A stretch of 64,000 nucleotides of DNA, from positions 10,243,270 through 10,307,269 of the forward strand of contig OX393568.1 of assembly GCA_947652115.1 (NCBI GenBank). The letters run 5' to 3'. Positions 1-12,309 of the stretch are shown here, one piece after another. Both the position numbers and the translations under genes were made by a program. The stretch is from Blastomussa wellsi. Taxonomy: Eukaryota > Cnidaria > Anthozoa > Scleractinia > Plerogyridae. Each line of letters opens with the position of its first letter. Position 1 is the stretch's first letter. Below the pieces are notes generated by a model. It had not been told where the DNA came from and did no database searches. It saw only the letters and a list, made by a program, of their open reading frames with translations.

Positions 1-540
1 TAACTGTACTACGTTTTAAAAACCCTTTGGAAAGATATATTTTTTCCATTTGATCCGTTTATTGTCTTTCGATAAAATACTTTGATGCGTGTTTAATAAC
101 TCACAAAATATGACGCTTTGTGTTGAAAGTCAGCGATGCAGAAAAACAAAGTATCATGTTTCAACATTTCGAAGAAAAACAAAAATATCATATTACAAAT
201 AAACAAAAGTATTGTGTTACCGCTGTCAAGAATCACGTTTGGTGTTGCATTCTGCACTGTCCTTTGAGAATTGGCATTTTAGTCACAACAAGCGGTAGAT
301 GGGTATGTCTTCACAACATTGTAATGCCGTGTAGTAATGAGTAGTGTTAAAGAAGAGAGTTTAAAAGCATTGATATTTTTTAAAGATTTGTGGTATGGAA
401 TCCCTCAAATATTGCTGCAGACTTTGTGACGGCAAGTGTAACCGCAAAGTAATCATATTGGACTTTTAGGTGTCACACCCAACTTAGTGACGTACATCAA
501 TCCAATCAGGCTTGGGGTGGAACAAGAAACCAGTCAAATT
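1..540. other. No gene recognised
   Basis: A+T-rich sequence with only short open frames and no recognisable domain. Nothing here can be assigned beyond probable host intergenic DNA. Confidence 0.4.
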
Positions 541-542
541 GC

Positions 543-613
543 CAATCTCGTCCCCAGAGCCCGCTTTTCGTGATGCTGACCAAAAAAAAAAGTGGGCTGT
601 CGGGACGAGATTG
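543..613. repeat. Short imperfect hairpin repeat
   Basis: Arms at 543-568 (starting caatctcgtccccagagccc) and about 587-613 are inverted copies with a few mismatches, separated by a short A-rich loop. This looks like a small fold-back MITE or the tip of a larger interspersed repeat. No coding content and no clear target duplication. Confidence 0.55.
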
Positions 614-794
614 TGAAATTGTTTGATAAAAATGGAATGACATGCGCAGTAAAGTGATTGATTTCAAACTGATTACTGCAGTTTTTACAGATATGTTATT
701 CATCATTATTATTCATGGTCGACAGGAAAGTTTCGTCGTGAATGAATTCGCTAGTCAAACGTATTTTGCGTTGCGCTCATGTACTTAAAATGCA

Positions 795-2590
795 ATATAA
801 AATGGGTGGGCAAGTAATTTCTTTGCACTTGAAAGAGAAGTCAGACAAGGCTGCCCTCTTTCTCCCTATATCTTTTTACTCTGTGTAGAAATATTAGCAG
901 GAAGAATTAGGACAAACAAAGATATAGAGGGCATCTTTATTAAAGGAAACGAAATTAAAATTAGCCAATATGCCGACAACACCACACTTATCCTTAATGG
1001 CTCGAAAGAGTCTCTTACGGGTGCCCTGCATGACTTGGAACTGTTTAGCACTATATCTGGCCTGAAACTCAATAACAAAAAAAACAGAGGCACTTTGGAT
1101 CGGCTCTTACACTGGTCGTGATGATCAGCTCAGTCCCGAACATAATTTAAAATGGGTTAAAGACAAAACAAAGTCTTTGGGTGTTTGGATCTCAACAAAC
1201 CCAATAATAAGTATAAATGAAAACTACAGAGAAAAATTAGAAAAGATACGGAGATGTTCAAACTGCTGGGAATACCACCGCCTAACACTCCTGGGAAAAA
1301 TTGTTGTGCTTAAAAGCCTATCACCTCACAGCTTGTCTATTTGCTTTCTCCCTTACCAACCAATCAACAGGTGTTGGATGAGATCAGTAGCATTTTCTAT
1401 AATTTTCTTTGGGATGGTAAGGGAGACAAAATAAAGAGAAGCATTATGATTAGTGACTATGAAAATGGGGGACTTAAGATGCTTGATTTATACTCCTTCA
1501 ATAAAGCGCTCAAGATAGCCTGGGTAAGAAAATATTTAAATGACAGTAATAGTGGGAAATGGAAGCTGCTGTTTGACTTTCAATTAGAAGATTATGATGG
1601 AGTAGAGTTCTTCAGTGGCAACCTCGATAGGAAGGACGTTTCTAAATACATCAATGTGCCCGACCCTTTTATTACTGAAATTGTGCAAATATGGACAGAA
1701 ATGAGTTGTGAGGATACAATAAAATCCATAAAACACCTTTTGTCATCACAACTCTCTCCTAAAGGTTGGGAAGAAGCCAATTTATTACAAATCATGGTCT
1801 GTTAAGGGAATTCAAAAGGTCAGGCACTTGATGAGAGACGAAAGCAAATTTCTATCCTTTACTGAATTCAAGGAGCGCTTTGATATCAAAACGAACTTTC
1901 TCACATTTTATGGTGTTATATCATCTATAAAAAACCTGCGAAATAAAGTTAAAATGCAACCCCCTCCAAACAGAAACTATGAACGCTTTATTGATGTCTT
2001 TTTAAGCGTTACCAAAACGAACAGAATGGTTTATCAAAAATGCATTAGGTAGCTCTAAACAGACTAGCCCTACTAAAACTCAAAACAAATGGCTTACTGA
2101 CTGCCGAATTACCTGTTTTGATTCTATTAACTGGAAAGCGGTATACAAACTCCCTTTTAGCTGCACAAAAATATCGAAATTAATAATTTTTCAGTTCAAG
2201 CTTTTACACAGACGTTTAGCAACAAACGATTTCCTAAACAAAATAGGTATAAGACCAGATGATCTTTGTACTTTTTGTGGAGATGAGAGAGAATCTCTTA
2301 TCCACCTTTTTTGGTCTTGTAGGGAGACCATTTTTTTCTGGAAAAACTTTAAAGATTGGCTAATTAAAAACCTCATGTCGTTGAAACCTAATAGCTTTCT
2401 ATCATCGGCTGCATTTCTTTGTCTAAAAGCCAATTTCTTTTCTAACACAAAACAATACTTCTATGTCCTGGTTGCTAGATATTACATTTGGACCTGTAAG
2501 ACGCGTGAAACAACTCCTAAGATAGAAGGCTTTCCAAGCTTTCTATCTACCTTCAGCCTTACAGAAATTATCCCTAAGCCCCCATAAATG
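795..2590 (+). mobile_element. 5'-truncated, decayed L1/Tx1-like LINE (RT to C-terminal zinc knuckle)
   Basis: Reading frames joined by frameshifts give reverse-transcriptase signatures. RQGCPLSPY appears near 845, followed by a YADN motif near 970 where the catalytic YADD is expected, so the second aspartate is replaced. Conserved thumb/linker text continues through 1180-1800. The 3' part (2190-2580) has FQFKLLHRRL followed by CTFCGDERESLIHLFWSC, the zinc-binding C-terminus typical of L1/Tx1 ORF2. The endonuclease and palm N-terminus are missing, as expected for 5' truncation. At least four frameshifts or stops make it inactive. Clade is inferred from motif style only. Confidence 0.8.
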
Positions 2591-3130
2591 GATAAAGTAA
2601 CATACTAGACTCAACCCCTGCGAGATCCTTTATTTTCTAAGTTTTTTGATCTGATGAACTTATCGTGGATTCAAATATTTTCTTTTTTTTTATTCAAGTA
2701 CAATAAATGTAATTAATTTTAACAGTAAGTAACAGTAAAGAGTATATCGCACCATTGTATTACATGCAGTACAAGCCAAATTTACATCACCTATTTTTAT
2801 ATAAGATTTTTTTTAAAACTAAAACGTAACAAATAACAAATATATCGCACCATTGTATTGCGGGCAGTACTTTGTATTGACAATGCCTAATATTATTGTG
2901 AATGTAGTAATGCAGTAACATAGTAACGTAGTAATGCAGTAATGTAGAAACGTAGTAATGATAATAGTAATAAAATGCTGTCAACAAAAGGCCCAACACT
3001 AAATTGGTCATTGAGCGTTCGTTTTGGACGGGCTAGTTTTGCTGACCAAAAAAAATACCCAATACGTCCATATCAAAACTGAAAAAAATAACTCTCGCAC
3101 GCATTGCTTGCCTATGTTTTCAATCATGTG
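2591..3130. other. No gene; degenerate 9-11-bp minisatellite
   Basis: No coding signal. Around 2890-2965 a short unit resembling gtagtaatgcagtaa is repeated degenerately. It probably follows the end of the upstream LINE. Confidence 0.45.
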
Positions 3131-4560
3131 GCTGTATAGGCTTAACAGGTGATTCTTTGTTTAGTACTGTGGCAAAGTGTTCTTTCCAGATCTTCAGTCT
3201 TCCACTCCGCTCATTTGTTGGTCTTCCATTTGTATCATATACATGTACTACTGTACTTGTTCTTTTCTTCACCTGTCAGAGTCTTCACTATACGATGTAG
3301 TTCACCTGCTCTCCCATTTTCTGCTGCTCTTTTGGCATTATTTTGCCATCTCATCGATCCAATACCTGTTATCTTCGTGACCTCTTGGGCTTTTCCCTTT
3401 TACTGTTCTTTAAGTCCGTTGCTTGACTCTTTCTGAACGTGTACTTAACTTCAGCTTTAGTTGTCTCCTTTCTTCTACTTCCACATTCCGCCACACAACC
3501 AAGGTTTGCTGGTTCTCTTAGCTACGCCTAATACATATTTAGCTGTGCCAACATATATATTCTCCATCCTGCTGTTCATTTGGTCAACATTTTCTTCTTC
3601 TTCCAACTCTGCCAGGGCTGGAAATCCGTTTCTGACTTCAATGTTGTATCCAATCTTGTTTGACCTTTCTTTTCCCTTGGATTTCTTTTCAACTTCAGCT
3701 TAGGCCTAATCTCCACCAAGTAGTGGCCACTTCCCACTTCTGCACCTCTCCTAACTACAGTGTCCATGACTGATGATCTATATTTTTTTGCAATCATTGT
3801 GTGGTCTATCTGGTTCTTAGTTCTGCCATTTGGTGATGTCCATGTTGCTTTATGAATTTCTTTATGAGGGAAAATTGTTCCTGTGATGACTAAGCCATTC
3901 ATCTCGCAGAACTCACAGAGCCTTTCACCATTTTTGTTCCTGTCTCTTGTACCTCTCTTTCTTCTGGTGCTCCCTTTCCCTCTTTCGCATGTAGGTCTCC
4001 AGTGATAAGCAGGATGTCATTTCTGTTGCACTTCTGCACCGTACTCTTTAGTTGTTCGTAAAAATCGTCTTTGCTCTCTATACTTGCATCGTTGTTTGGG
4101 GAGTATGCATGTATCAACGTCAGTTTCCTATACTTTGAGTAATACCTTCCTCTAATAATTTGACTACTTTCTGGTGTCCACTCCATAAGACATCCGGCTG
4201 CTTTTTGTGACATCATAATTGCTACGCCTCCTTGATGTATATTTTCTTCGCCGCTGTAGATTATTACCTCTCCTGTATTAAGCTTGGATTTTCCGCTTCC
4301 TATCCACCTGCACTCGCTAATACCCAAAATATCTAACTCATATCTCTTCATCTCTCTTGCTACTTGGCCAGCTTTCCCAGTCTCAAACATGGTTCTAACA
4401 TTCCAGTTTCCTATCCTGGTTTTGTTCTTCGGATTCAAGATCGAAGCTGTCGGCTTTTGGTCTTCCTTTCGGCTTTGGCCCAAAAGTGTCATTCTGCTAC
4501 TAAGAGCTCTCATTGCGTCACCGTTGTTAATAGAGATTCGAGTGTCTTCCGTTTCTGTAA
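3130..4560 (-). mobile_element. RTE-like LINE remnant: endonuclease domain, RT missing
   Basis: On the minus strand 4513-3899 encodes an apurinic-type endonuclease start: GNWNVRTMFETGK, GISECRW and LITGDLHAK, where GDFNA is usual. A frameshift near 3902 leads to the rest (3902-3576), with NQIDHTMI, the conserved DH region. Degenerate linker continues to about 3135, where the copy stops before any RT domain. The motif set matches the RTE/BovB-type endonuclease, the family that gave rise to vertebrate CFDP2. Because the 3' half is lost and not the 5' half, deletion or recombination rather than simple 5' truncation must explain it. Not functional. Confidence 0.78.
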
Positions 4561-6236
4561 TAAACTGTTTTTTTTACAGGAGTGAGTTATCAGCCCCCAG
4601 CCCAATCCCCAACCTGGAGGACCAGTTTCTGTCTGCCCATCATCAGTATCTGTTATTCTGAGTCCCTGAACTCTCTCTCCTCAATATCGGGTGCACAAAA
4701 GGGAGAGTTCGGGGACTGGACTTGCTTGAAAATGTCTTATTATGTTGGCAGAATTTTTCCAATGATTCTTAAAATGGCAGCACAACACGAGAACACTTGA
4801 ATGGCTGATTTCCAAGTCCTTGGATTCATTCAATTTCCTTGGAAAGGAAACAATTTGATTTTGGTATACCTGTACAATTAACAATTTGCATTTCTTGTTA
4901 CTCCTTCTTTGCCAATTTTTCTTTTTTTTCACCCGTGAACTGTGCTGGAGACCCCCTGTCTGATGGCTTGTGATTTACAAGCTTTTATCCTGTTCTTCCA
5001 ACATCTAATGTGGTCTTAGTACACCGGTAAACCCCAAGAAAGTGTGGTATATTGCTTACTTTAACACCCTCCCCATTGCAGTATGTACTGCAATGTAGTT
5101 TACTGAATATTGGGAATTATGTTTGTAGTTAATGATTTGCATTTTTCCAGTCAACATTATAAAATCTGTGGCCAGTACTTGAAAGCTGAACAGTAAAGCC
5201 AGAATGTTTTTTTTGTTTTCAGGGGGAAGAGATTTGAAGGGAACAAAGGCTAATCCTAAAGTGAGTGTTATTGTCATTAATTTATTTTTGCTTAATTCTA
5301 CTATTAATGCCAGACACTTATCACCTAGAAGCTGATAACAAACCGCTGTTACACTAGTTTCAATTAATAACAGAGCTCCAGCAGCCTGAAGGGCCACAAG
5401 TGAATCCCCATACCCATAAAGGTTGGAGAACCATGCATTCATAGAATTGAAATAGGAGAACCCATGCAGTGCATTTTTAAGTTGTGAATGATTGAATGAA
5501 CAACTTATCGCTGTCTGCTGGAAACGGGAGTGAAAATTTGGTGTAAACTCCCAAGGGACTCTCTTTGTAACCTGGCAATTTTATATTAACTTCATATTAA
5601 ATTTGCACAACACGGGATGCTACAAATCTTTAAAACAACTTTAAATACTTTGGTAAAATGTAGGTTTACATTCTGCACAGCTGTCAATGTCAATATTTCA
5701 ATAGTACTGTTGTATTTTCTTGCCACAGTGAAGCAGTAATTGGAGATGATAAATTCATATACAAATAATGGTTGCGTGAAACAGCCCGACATCCATCACA
5801 AAGCTGCAGAATTCCTTCCACTAAACGATCATAGTCAACACTTTCTATGCTTTCCTTTATTTAAAATCTTAAAGCAAACGCTCCTTTGTATTTGTTTGAA
5901 GCAATGACACTATATCTTAAACACCTCAAGACTGAAAGTGGCTAAATGAATACAACGTTTAAACACAAAGACGGGAAGTCTTGATCACATAAGCAAGCGT
6001 GTAAACGCGCCAAATCTGTTCACTCCGAAAAGCCTTAAATTCCAGATTTAAGATTGAATTATGAAAGCTTCTTAAAATAAAAATTGCTTCAAATAAAATT
6101 TCACTTATGAAGAAGTCGAGAAATGTACTGAGTAATATATATTTAAGTTGGACAAAAATCGAGTACCAGAATAATTTAAATCAAATTGCATCCTTAATAA
6201 AGGTAAAGATGTAAGCAATTATTTGTGATAACACCA
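4561..6236. other. Host intergenic or intronic DNA; one unassigned 128-codon ORF
   Basis: No recognisable gene. The longest frame is 5442-5056 (minus, 128 codons), containing GYGDSLVALQAAGA. This loosely recalls a helical-repeat segment, and splice-like sites lie within it, so it could be a host exon read through into intron. The call is weak and no function is offered. Confidence 0.3.
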
Positions 6237-6667
6237 ACAACAATTTTTTTTTATCAGAGCCCGAGAAAATGAATTTTAAAGATCACAAGCTGTAGGCAAA
6301 ATCTAACGTGTAGCCATTTTGTAAAGTCGTCTTTAAGTGATTCAGTGGAATTATAGTGGAACTTCAAAATTTGTTTTCGATGTTTGGTGTTGTTAGAAAA
6401 GATTTCTTTTGATAAGAATTTTGAAGCAGTAACTCAAAAGTTTACAATAAGATGTAAATAATTTTGGTACAACAATTTCTTATCAGAGACTGAGAAAATG
6501 AATTTCAAAGCTCGCAAGCTATAGGAAAAATCTCACATCTTTTAAGCGATTCAGTGGAACTTCAAAATTTGTTTTCGATGTTTGGTGTTGTATTAAAACA
6601 TTTCTCTTGATAATATATTTGAAGTAGTAACACAAAAGCTTGCAATAAGGTGTAAATAATTTTGGTA
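6237..6667. repeat. Two-copy direct repeat, about 228-bp period
   Basis: The segment starting tatcagagcccgagaaaatg at 6253 recurs diverged at 6481 (tatcagagactgagaaaatg). Both copies share the block gttttcgatgtttggtgttg and end in ataattttggtaca. The second copy is shortened by internal deletions. Non-coding. Confidence 0.8.
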
Positions 6668-7349
6668 CATAATTTTGTACAATAAATGCTCGAAGTCCTA
6701 ACGGATTCCGTCTTAAAAGCTGTGCAAATGTGCATGCGTAATTAGTTTATTCACATTTCACTTGGCATCACGCTAAAAGCGGAAAGTTCTGATTTTATCG
6801 GACAGCTTTTGCAGTCAATTTACAGTACCGCTCAGAAACAAGTGAACCATCCAACGCGTTTGACACGCAGAGCAAATGCGTTTGACACGCAGAGCAAGTT
6901 TGGAACAAAACGTGTTTGTGCTAGCGTTGGTATTCAAACGCAAACGAAGCTAAACGCGCTTGTGAAGCTCATTAGCAGATCACACTTCAAAATTATTTTG
7001 CATAATGTAAGACTAAACAAAGCCGACATCCTAGTCGGACATTCACTTTTGCATTTTTTATGCATCTGTGTTATATATCTCCTGTCGGAACTCAGAAACA
7101 AGCGTTTTCGAAGGATTTTTTTCTTACGATGATGTCAAAAAAATAATAAAACATCAAACTAATAGTCCGAGCGAATTTATTTTTCTCGTTCCTATATAGA
7201 CCTCATCTATAGACCTCTTTAGACAGCTACGTCATAGGGTGAACACATGACTTACATTGGGTAAACAAACATTCGTAATTGTAACAGGAAATGCGCGGAG
7301 TGAGAATACTTTTTCTTCTTTTGACTTTATTTCGCTGTTTTCTTTCAAA
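6668..7349. other. No gene; small 22-bp duplication
   Basis: Contains a tandem duplication of gcgtttgacacgcagagcaa at about 6856-6898. Otherwise no coding or structural signal. The last 100 bases would be 5' flank of the THAP gene. Confidence 0.4.
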
Positions 7350-7974
7350 ATGGTACACTACTGTTGTGCATATGACTGCTACAACAACTCAACAATGGAA
7401 GGGCTTTCTTGGCATTGCTTCCCAGTAGATAACAAACTCGTTAAGGCAAACATGTGTTTCTGTTCTCCGTCTTATCTCCTCGCTCGATCGTGCAAAACGT
7501 TTGTTTTATGGAATGTAATTTAATCTGCCAGTATTTCCTTTATAGGTATGGATCTCTAGGATTAAAAGGGACCCGAAAAATGATTTTACCCTCTCAAAAC
7601 ACTCAAAACTTTGTTCAGACCACTTCCGAGACGACGATTTAGTAAGCCCTCGCACTAATGAAAGGTATTTAAGAGCTGGAGCTTGTCCATCAATTTTTAG
7701 CTGGACTAAACAAGCTCCCGATAGATCACTACCTGAAAAGAGAAGAAAGATTGAGGAGATGAATATTTTGCTAGAATCGGAACTAACAGAAACTGCATCC
7801 GAGGGTGAAGGAGAATGTGACGAAACTGATATGCAGAACTTTGTCTCGCGTTCCATTCAATGTAACAATGAGATACCTTGCAAACATAGATTCTCAGTGA
7901 GTGTTTTGAGAGATCTACGTGCACTGGATGCAAAGAAAAGAAATATTTCAGCCAATTTAGCGAGAGCTAATTAA
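7350..7974 (+). CDS. THAP-domain protein, two exons with a GC-AG intron
   Basis: Exon 1 (7350-7445, 32 codons) starts MVHYCCAYDCYNNS and reaches HCFPVDNKLVK. Exon 2 (7546-7974) begins VWISRIKR and contains KLCSDHF and ACPSIF. Together they give the C2CH THAP zinc-finger layout: Cys6, Cys10, then CSDH about 50 residues later, with the conserved Trp, Phe-Pro and terminal PSIF motifs. The 100-bp intron would use a GC donor (aag|gcaaac) and a ttatag acceptor. The product is about 174 residues. THAP domains bind DNA specifically and occur in host regulators and in P-element-like transposases. No transposase domain follows, and the tail is acidic then basic. The stop lies where LINE sequence begins, so the C-terminus may be truncated. 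Confidence 0.7.
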
Positions 7975-8240
7975 GATCATCACGCCTTTGCTGTGGTTTG
8001 TGCCATGACTAAAGAACACCTCACTGCCCCATTCATTTCTCCATTGAGATGTGCATAAATTTGTACAATAACATTCTTGCAGAAAGATAACTGTTGTTTT
8101 TGTTTGTGAAGCCACCGAAATATCAAACAACGTTTTAATGATTTGTTTAGGCCTCTTACGTTTAGGGACAGGCATTTTAAGTTTACGTCGTTAGATGCAT
8201 TCATTTTTTCCGCGATTAAAGCTATGGAAATATGTAACAT
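7975..8240 (-). pseudogene. LINE ORF2 endonuclease N-terminus (fragment)
   Basis: LKCLSLNVRGLNKSLKR matches the opening beta-strand and catalytic Asn region of L1/Tx1 endonucleases. A frameshift near 8110 moves the reading to FLQECYCT, equivalent to the catalytic Glu strand, then HGTNHSKGVMILIS. Sequence similarity ends at the THAP boundary. Fragmentary and inactive. Confidence 0.7.
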
Positions 8241-8762
8241 TGAGGGTTGACCAAGGATGAACCATGCTGTCTATTGACTGCAGAAATAATTTCAGTATAT
8301 ATGATCTAACGTAAATAAGTGAATATATATTCTTTGTAGATGCATGAAAAGAAATAAGAGGAAACGATCTCAATGTATTTTCAAGAGGACATAGATAATC
8401 AGAAGACGAGCATTTGCACACATACAACAAACGAAGAGCACACGAATAACTAAGTGAATAAATGTATAACAGACATAAATACAGACACGAAAATAAACAA
8501 ATAAAAAATATCCTGATTGCGAGCATTTTGTTTTTGCTTTTTTTGCACGATTTCGAAGCGTCGAAAAAGGCAAGGTGTAAAGCGAATAAAGGTTACTTAG
8601 TTGTTTTTAAGGAAGCGTGCTTTCTGATCCCGTCCGCCGATGCTAATTTCAGGTTAAAAACGGTTGCATCGTAAGGCTGTAACACCTTGAGTTTATGAAA
8701 AGTAATTTGTTATAATATAGATGTTCATAACTTACGTTGAAACTTTCCTTACGTATAAAGAG

Positions 8763-9657
8763 TTATGGTTCAAGAGGCATTCCGAGCGGCCATACTTTCC
8801 CTCTGATTAGCAGTTTGTCCGGTTGTGCTCTACTAAATGCTGCAGGTATATTATTCCGTTTGGCTTGCTTGAAGGTATCCATTTGTGCTCGTCTGCGTTC
8901 AACAATCCCGAAGGGCAGATCCTGATACATTTTAAAGATTGTTTCCCGTAAACGGTGACCATGCGAGAATAGTTTTTTGCAATCATTGGATCTTAGGAAT
9001 CTGGCTAATATAGGTCTGGGCTTCCTTCTTTACTTTTCCCTAGCTGATGTACTCTTTGTATTTCGATGTTGGCCGCATCACTGCAACCAAGTTCTCTTTC
9101 TATGAAGGAGCGCAATACCATCTCTGTATCTTCTTTACTTGAAGTGTCCTCAGGAATGTTCTCAAACTTGATGTTTTCCCTTCTGGAGTATGCCTCCAAA
9201 TATAAGTTTTAATCCTGGACCTCTTTGAGTGTATTACGTAGCTGTTCGTTTTTTTTTCTCTAGTGCAGCAAGACTCACTGCTGTCTTGTCTTTGTTCTGT
9301 TTTATCGTCCTCATTTGCATTAAGACTTGCTTTGAGATCTTCTATGTCGCGTTTGTTTGTCGCTTGTCCTTCAAGTGACTGTATTTTGTTTTCGAGTTTC
9401 TCAAAGGAGGTTTGTAAGTTGTTGACTGCTGTCTCAATAACGTCAAGCTTTTCAAGCCTCTTCATAATGTCTTGAACAGATTTCTGGAAGGCCTCGGCCA
9501 TGTTTAATGCAGCTAATATGGCGGGTTCTTCTTCGCCGTCCCCGTCTGCGTCAGTATTTTTTAATTTTTTAGTTTTTGGGGAGGAAATAGTTGACTCGTC
9601 GGACGAAGACTTTCTACTTTTGCTCTTGCTTGAAGCCTCTTGGCTTTTTTCGGCCAT
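8763..9657 (-). pseudogene. LINE ORF1 protein (coiled coil plus RRM-like), frameshifted
   Basis: From Met at 9657 the N-terminus is basic/serine-rich (KSKSRKSSSDEST), then acidic (DADGDGEEE). A heptad-rich coiled coil follows around residues 50-125 (IMKRLEKLDVIETAVNNLQ). After a frameshift near 9230 comes LEAYSRRENIKFENI, the entry to the RNA-recognition domain of L1 ORF1. After a second shift near 9040 the C-terminal domain reads ARFLRSNDCKKLF and ends MPLEP at 8763. The family normally trimerises and binds LINE RNA. About 298 codons in all, broken at least twice. Confidence 0.75.
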
Positions 9658-9905
9658 AATAGTCGCAACCGAGATTACATTTGGGCTTAAAGCGGCGGAG
9701 GTTGAAAAAGACGTTTACTCCACCATTGCTCCTTAGGTCCCCTGGAGTCGATTTACACAACACTTTTTTCGTCACCTTGTAACCTTTCACCAGTGAGATG
9801 ATGATGAAAGATATCACGTCATGTTGCATTTTCTTGTTCCTGATGTTACTTGCTTATCACTACCTCATCGCAACTACAGTACTGCTTGGAACAAGTTACC
9901 TATTT

Positions 9906-10157
9906 CAAGCCTGCAAATAACAGCCGGTCATTAGACATTTGTCCGGCAAATTTCAGGCTTTGACCGGCAAAAGCTTGGTTTGGTCGGACGTCCTGACCGG
10001 CAGTCCTGATACAGATGAGGGGAAAAGTCAGTGAACTTTTTTCAGAGATATCAACCAGTTGATTTTTTTGTCTGACCAGACTGGCTTCTTGTCCGGTCAA
10101 ATTTGTCCCTGGCCTGACAAATGTCCTCCCTTTTCACAACAATTATTTGCAGGCTTG
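9906..10157. repeat. Fold-back MITE, 252 bp
   Basis: A perfect 15-bp terminal inverted repeat (caagcctgcaaataa at 9906-9920 against 10143-10157) is followed by looser internal symmetry of ccggtca and gtccgg blocks. Non-coding. No convincing target duplication, so the superfamily is unassigned. Confidence 0.7.
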
Positions 10158-10305
10158 CAGTATTTGCTGCGTTTTTACCTTGGTCAAACAGCAGATCGAT
10201 ACTGGGTTTTCGCCTCGGAAAATGACGCGGCGTGCGTGGCGTGCCGCAAAAAATCTCTGGTTTTACTGGGGTTTTTGCGGCAAGCAATACCATGGTAAAC
10301 AGTAA

Positions 10306-11462
10306 GGGACCGATCGTTTATTACGTCCCAGGGAGGGGGGGCGGTGGTTTTGGAGGGGGGTTCAATTTTGAAACAAGATCCATTTTGGGGGGTACATTTT
10401 TATCTGGCAAGAAACATGAGGGGGGTCAAATTTTATGACACAGCAATGGAAGTCTAAATGTTTTACAACTGGGATGATCCTAGCCTTGTTACCTTTCAGA
10501 ATGCAGGAAATGGCATCTTAGAGGCCTACATTTGTAGAAAATTTTCTGGGGGAGCAGACTCCCAAAGAAACTTGCGCCTTTTACACTCGTGCTCGCTCCC
10601 AAAACCTACCTTTTTTCTATTTCAAGGGTTGGAAATTCAGAGATATCTCTGCCTCCAGGGGTAACCAACGAACAAACTGTGGCAAAATACATTCTTTTAT
10701 CCAAATTAATTTAAATATGTGATATTAAAACATTTGCAGGTGTTCTTGAGTGTTGCTGGGGAAAATTTATCTGTACCTTTTTGCCAGAACATGACCCATA
10801 TTTTTTTCCAGCCAGCAATTAGAACAAACAACAAACGTGGGGAAATGGCACTAAAAACCGTCGAAATCCACTCTTCTCAACGAGATTCAAGCCTTCGTCA
10901 CGCAGTTTCTTCAGTCGCACCTCCAAGTTTCAATCGGCCAGCGCAGAAGTATTGTTTATTTCAGTGACAACTCCCATGAGAAACATATAACGAACCACTT
11001 TGCTAGCCAGCCAGTAACATTTGCGCTGGGGAACAGATACAGTGAGAAACAGACTCCCTCACCCGTTGGGTGGCCCCGCGCCTCACTGGATAGTCGCCAT
11101 ACTAAATGTGCACACCCGTGTCATGCACCATATCATGTACCGTAACCCACTAGATTACCTACAGGTATATTAAACTATAAAAAAGAAGGATAACAATTTT
11201 ATTCACACAAACAGCTAAACGTCTTACAAACAAGGTGTAAATACAAGCTATAAACGAAAGAAACGATAAAAAAGATATTAAAAAATGGGATTAAAATATG
11301 CATGTGTGAGGAACGAAGCAAAGAATTTTGCATTATTTAAAGCATGGTCAGAAAGGGGGTACACTATTTAAAATTAGAATTGCGAAGGGGGGGTACAGTT
11401 AAGAAACACCACACTTTTTAAAAAACCACCGCCCCCAGGGGACGTAATAAACGATCGGTCCC
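10306..11462. mobile_element. Harbinger-like non-autonomous DNA transposon, 1157 bp
   Basis: Both ends carry gggaccgatcgtttattacg in inverted orientation, with symmetry extending about 45 bp through gggcggtggtttt. The element is flanked by TAA on both sides (10303-10305 and 11463-11465). A 3-bp TWA duplication with GGG termini fits PIF/Harbinger. G-rich subterminal blocks (ggggggtac) recur inside both ends. I see no transposase, so it would depend on an autonomous relative. Confidence 0.78.
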
Positions 11463-11465
11463 TAA

Positions 11466-12309
11466 AACAGGGCATAGTTGAATAGGCTTACTTACCTTTT
11501 GTTTGGAGTTCATTAAGAACAATAGGCAAGATTTCACACTCCCATGATACACCACACATTTCTCAAATTCAAAGCTTAGTTTTTGATTAAAAGAACAAAC
11601 TGTATTGTGGGATGCGTCACTATCGTTTTAAAATATTTAAGATGTTTCGTTGAGCATTTCGGCATGCAATTTTTTTGTTAAAAGACATTTTGCAATAAGA
11701 GTTTCTTTCTTATTACTCAAGAGTTTCTTAATATGTAATGAAAGTTCTTCGCCCAATCAAGTGCCGGTTAAATCCACAACAACCAAGTGACTTCACACAC
11801 ATGTAGCAACAACTTGCTTGAGACGTCACGATCATGTTGAAAATATTTATGACTAGGAGTAATCAGAGATTAAGGGAGTGCGTTCCACATGCTTGTCGGC
11901 TTAATGAAGAATTGAAGTAGCAATAGTATTTTGACTTCACAACAAACAGCGCATTGAATATGCACGGGGTGTTTGTTTGCAAGCGGCCGAGCGAACATGC
12001 TTTTGAATCGAAACTTGTCACGATGCTAGAAGTTATTACTGTCATTACAAAAGCAAAACTTGAGTTAAAGCATTATCAAAAATCTAAAATAAAGACACCA
12101 GCAAACTGTACTTGCATAAGGTACTGTACTTTTTTTGTTAAAGACAGACCTGATTTACTAAAGTAAAAAGAATAGTGATTTAATCAGCCAAAAAAGTAGG
12201 GGGAGCCCCCCAGCCCCACCCCCTGTGCGGTCCCTGTTGTCAGGCCAACACGTGAAAAGGTCACATTTTTTCATGCTTTCTTGACCTTTGCTCATTGCTC
12301 ATGCTTTAT
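11466..12309. other. No gene recognised
   Basis: Low-complexity host-like DNA with no domain, TIR or tandem repeat that I can support. Confidence 0.4.

Larger units (their letters stand above)
7975..9830 (-). mobile_element. L1/Tx1-like LINE, 5' half (ORF1 and start of ORF2)
   Basis: Minus-strand order is ORF1 (9657-8763), a spacer of about 500 bases, then the first 80 or so codons of an ORF2 endonuclease. The copy ends abruptly at the THAP stop region, so the rest of ORF2 and the 3' end are missing. This is the opposite of normal 5' truncation and points to deletion after insertion. The upstream segment to about 9830 is probably 5' UTR. Confidence 0.72.

Noticed and set aside
3149..3703. 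Plus-strand hydrophobic frames near the RTE remnant
   Set aside because: They are antisense to the endonuclease and linker coding sequence on the minus strand.
5056..5442. 128-codon minus-strand frame as a helical-repeat or thioester-type protein exon
   Set aside because: Similarity is impressionistic, no flanking exons are found and splice sites are ambiguous.
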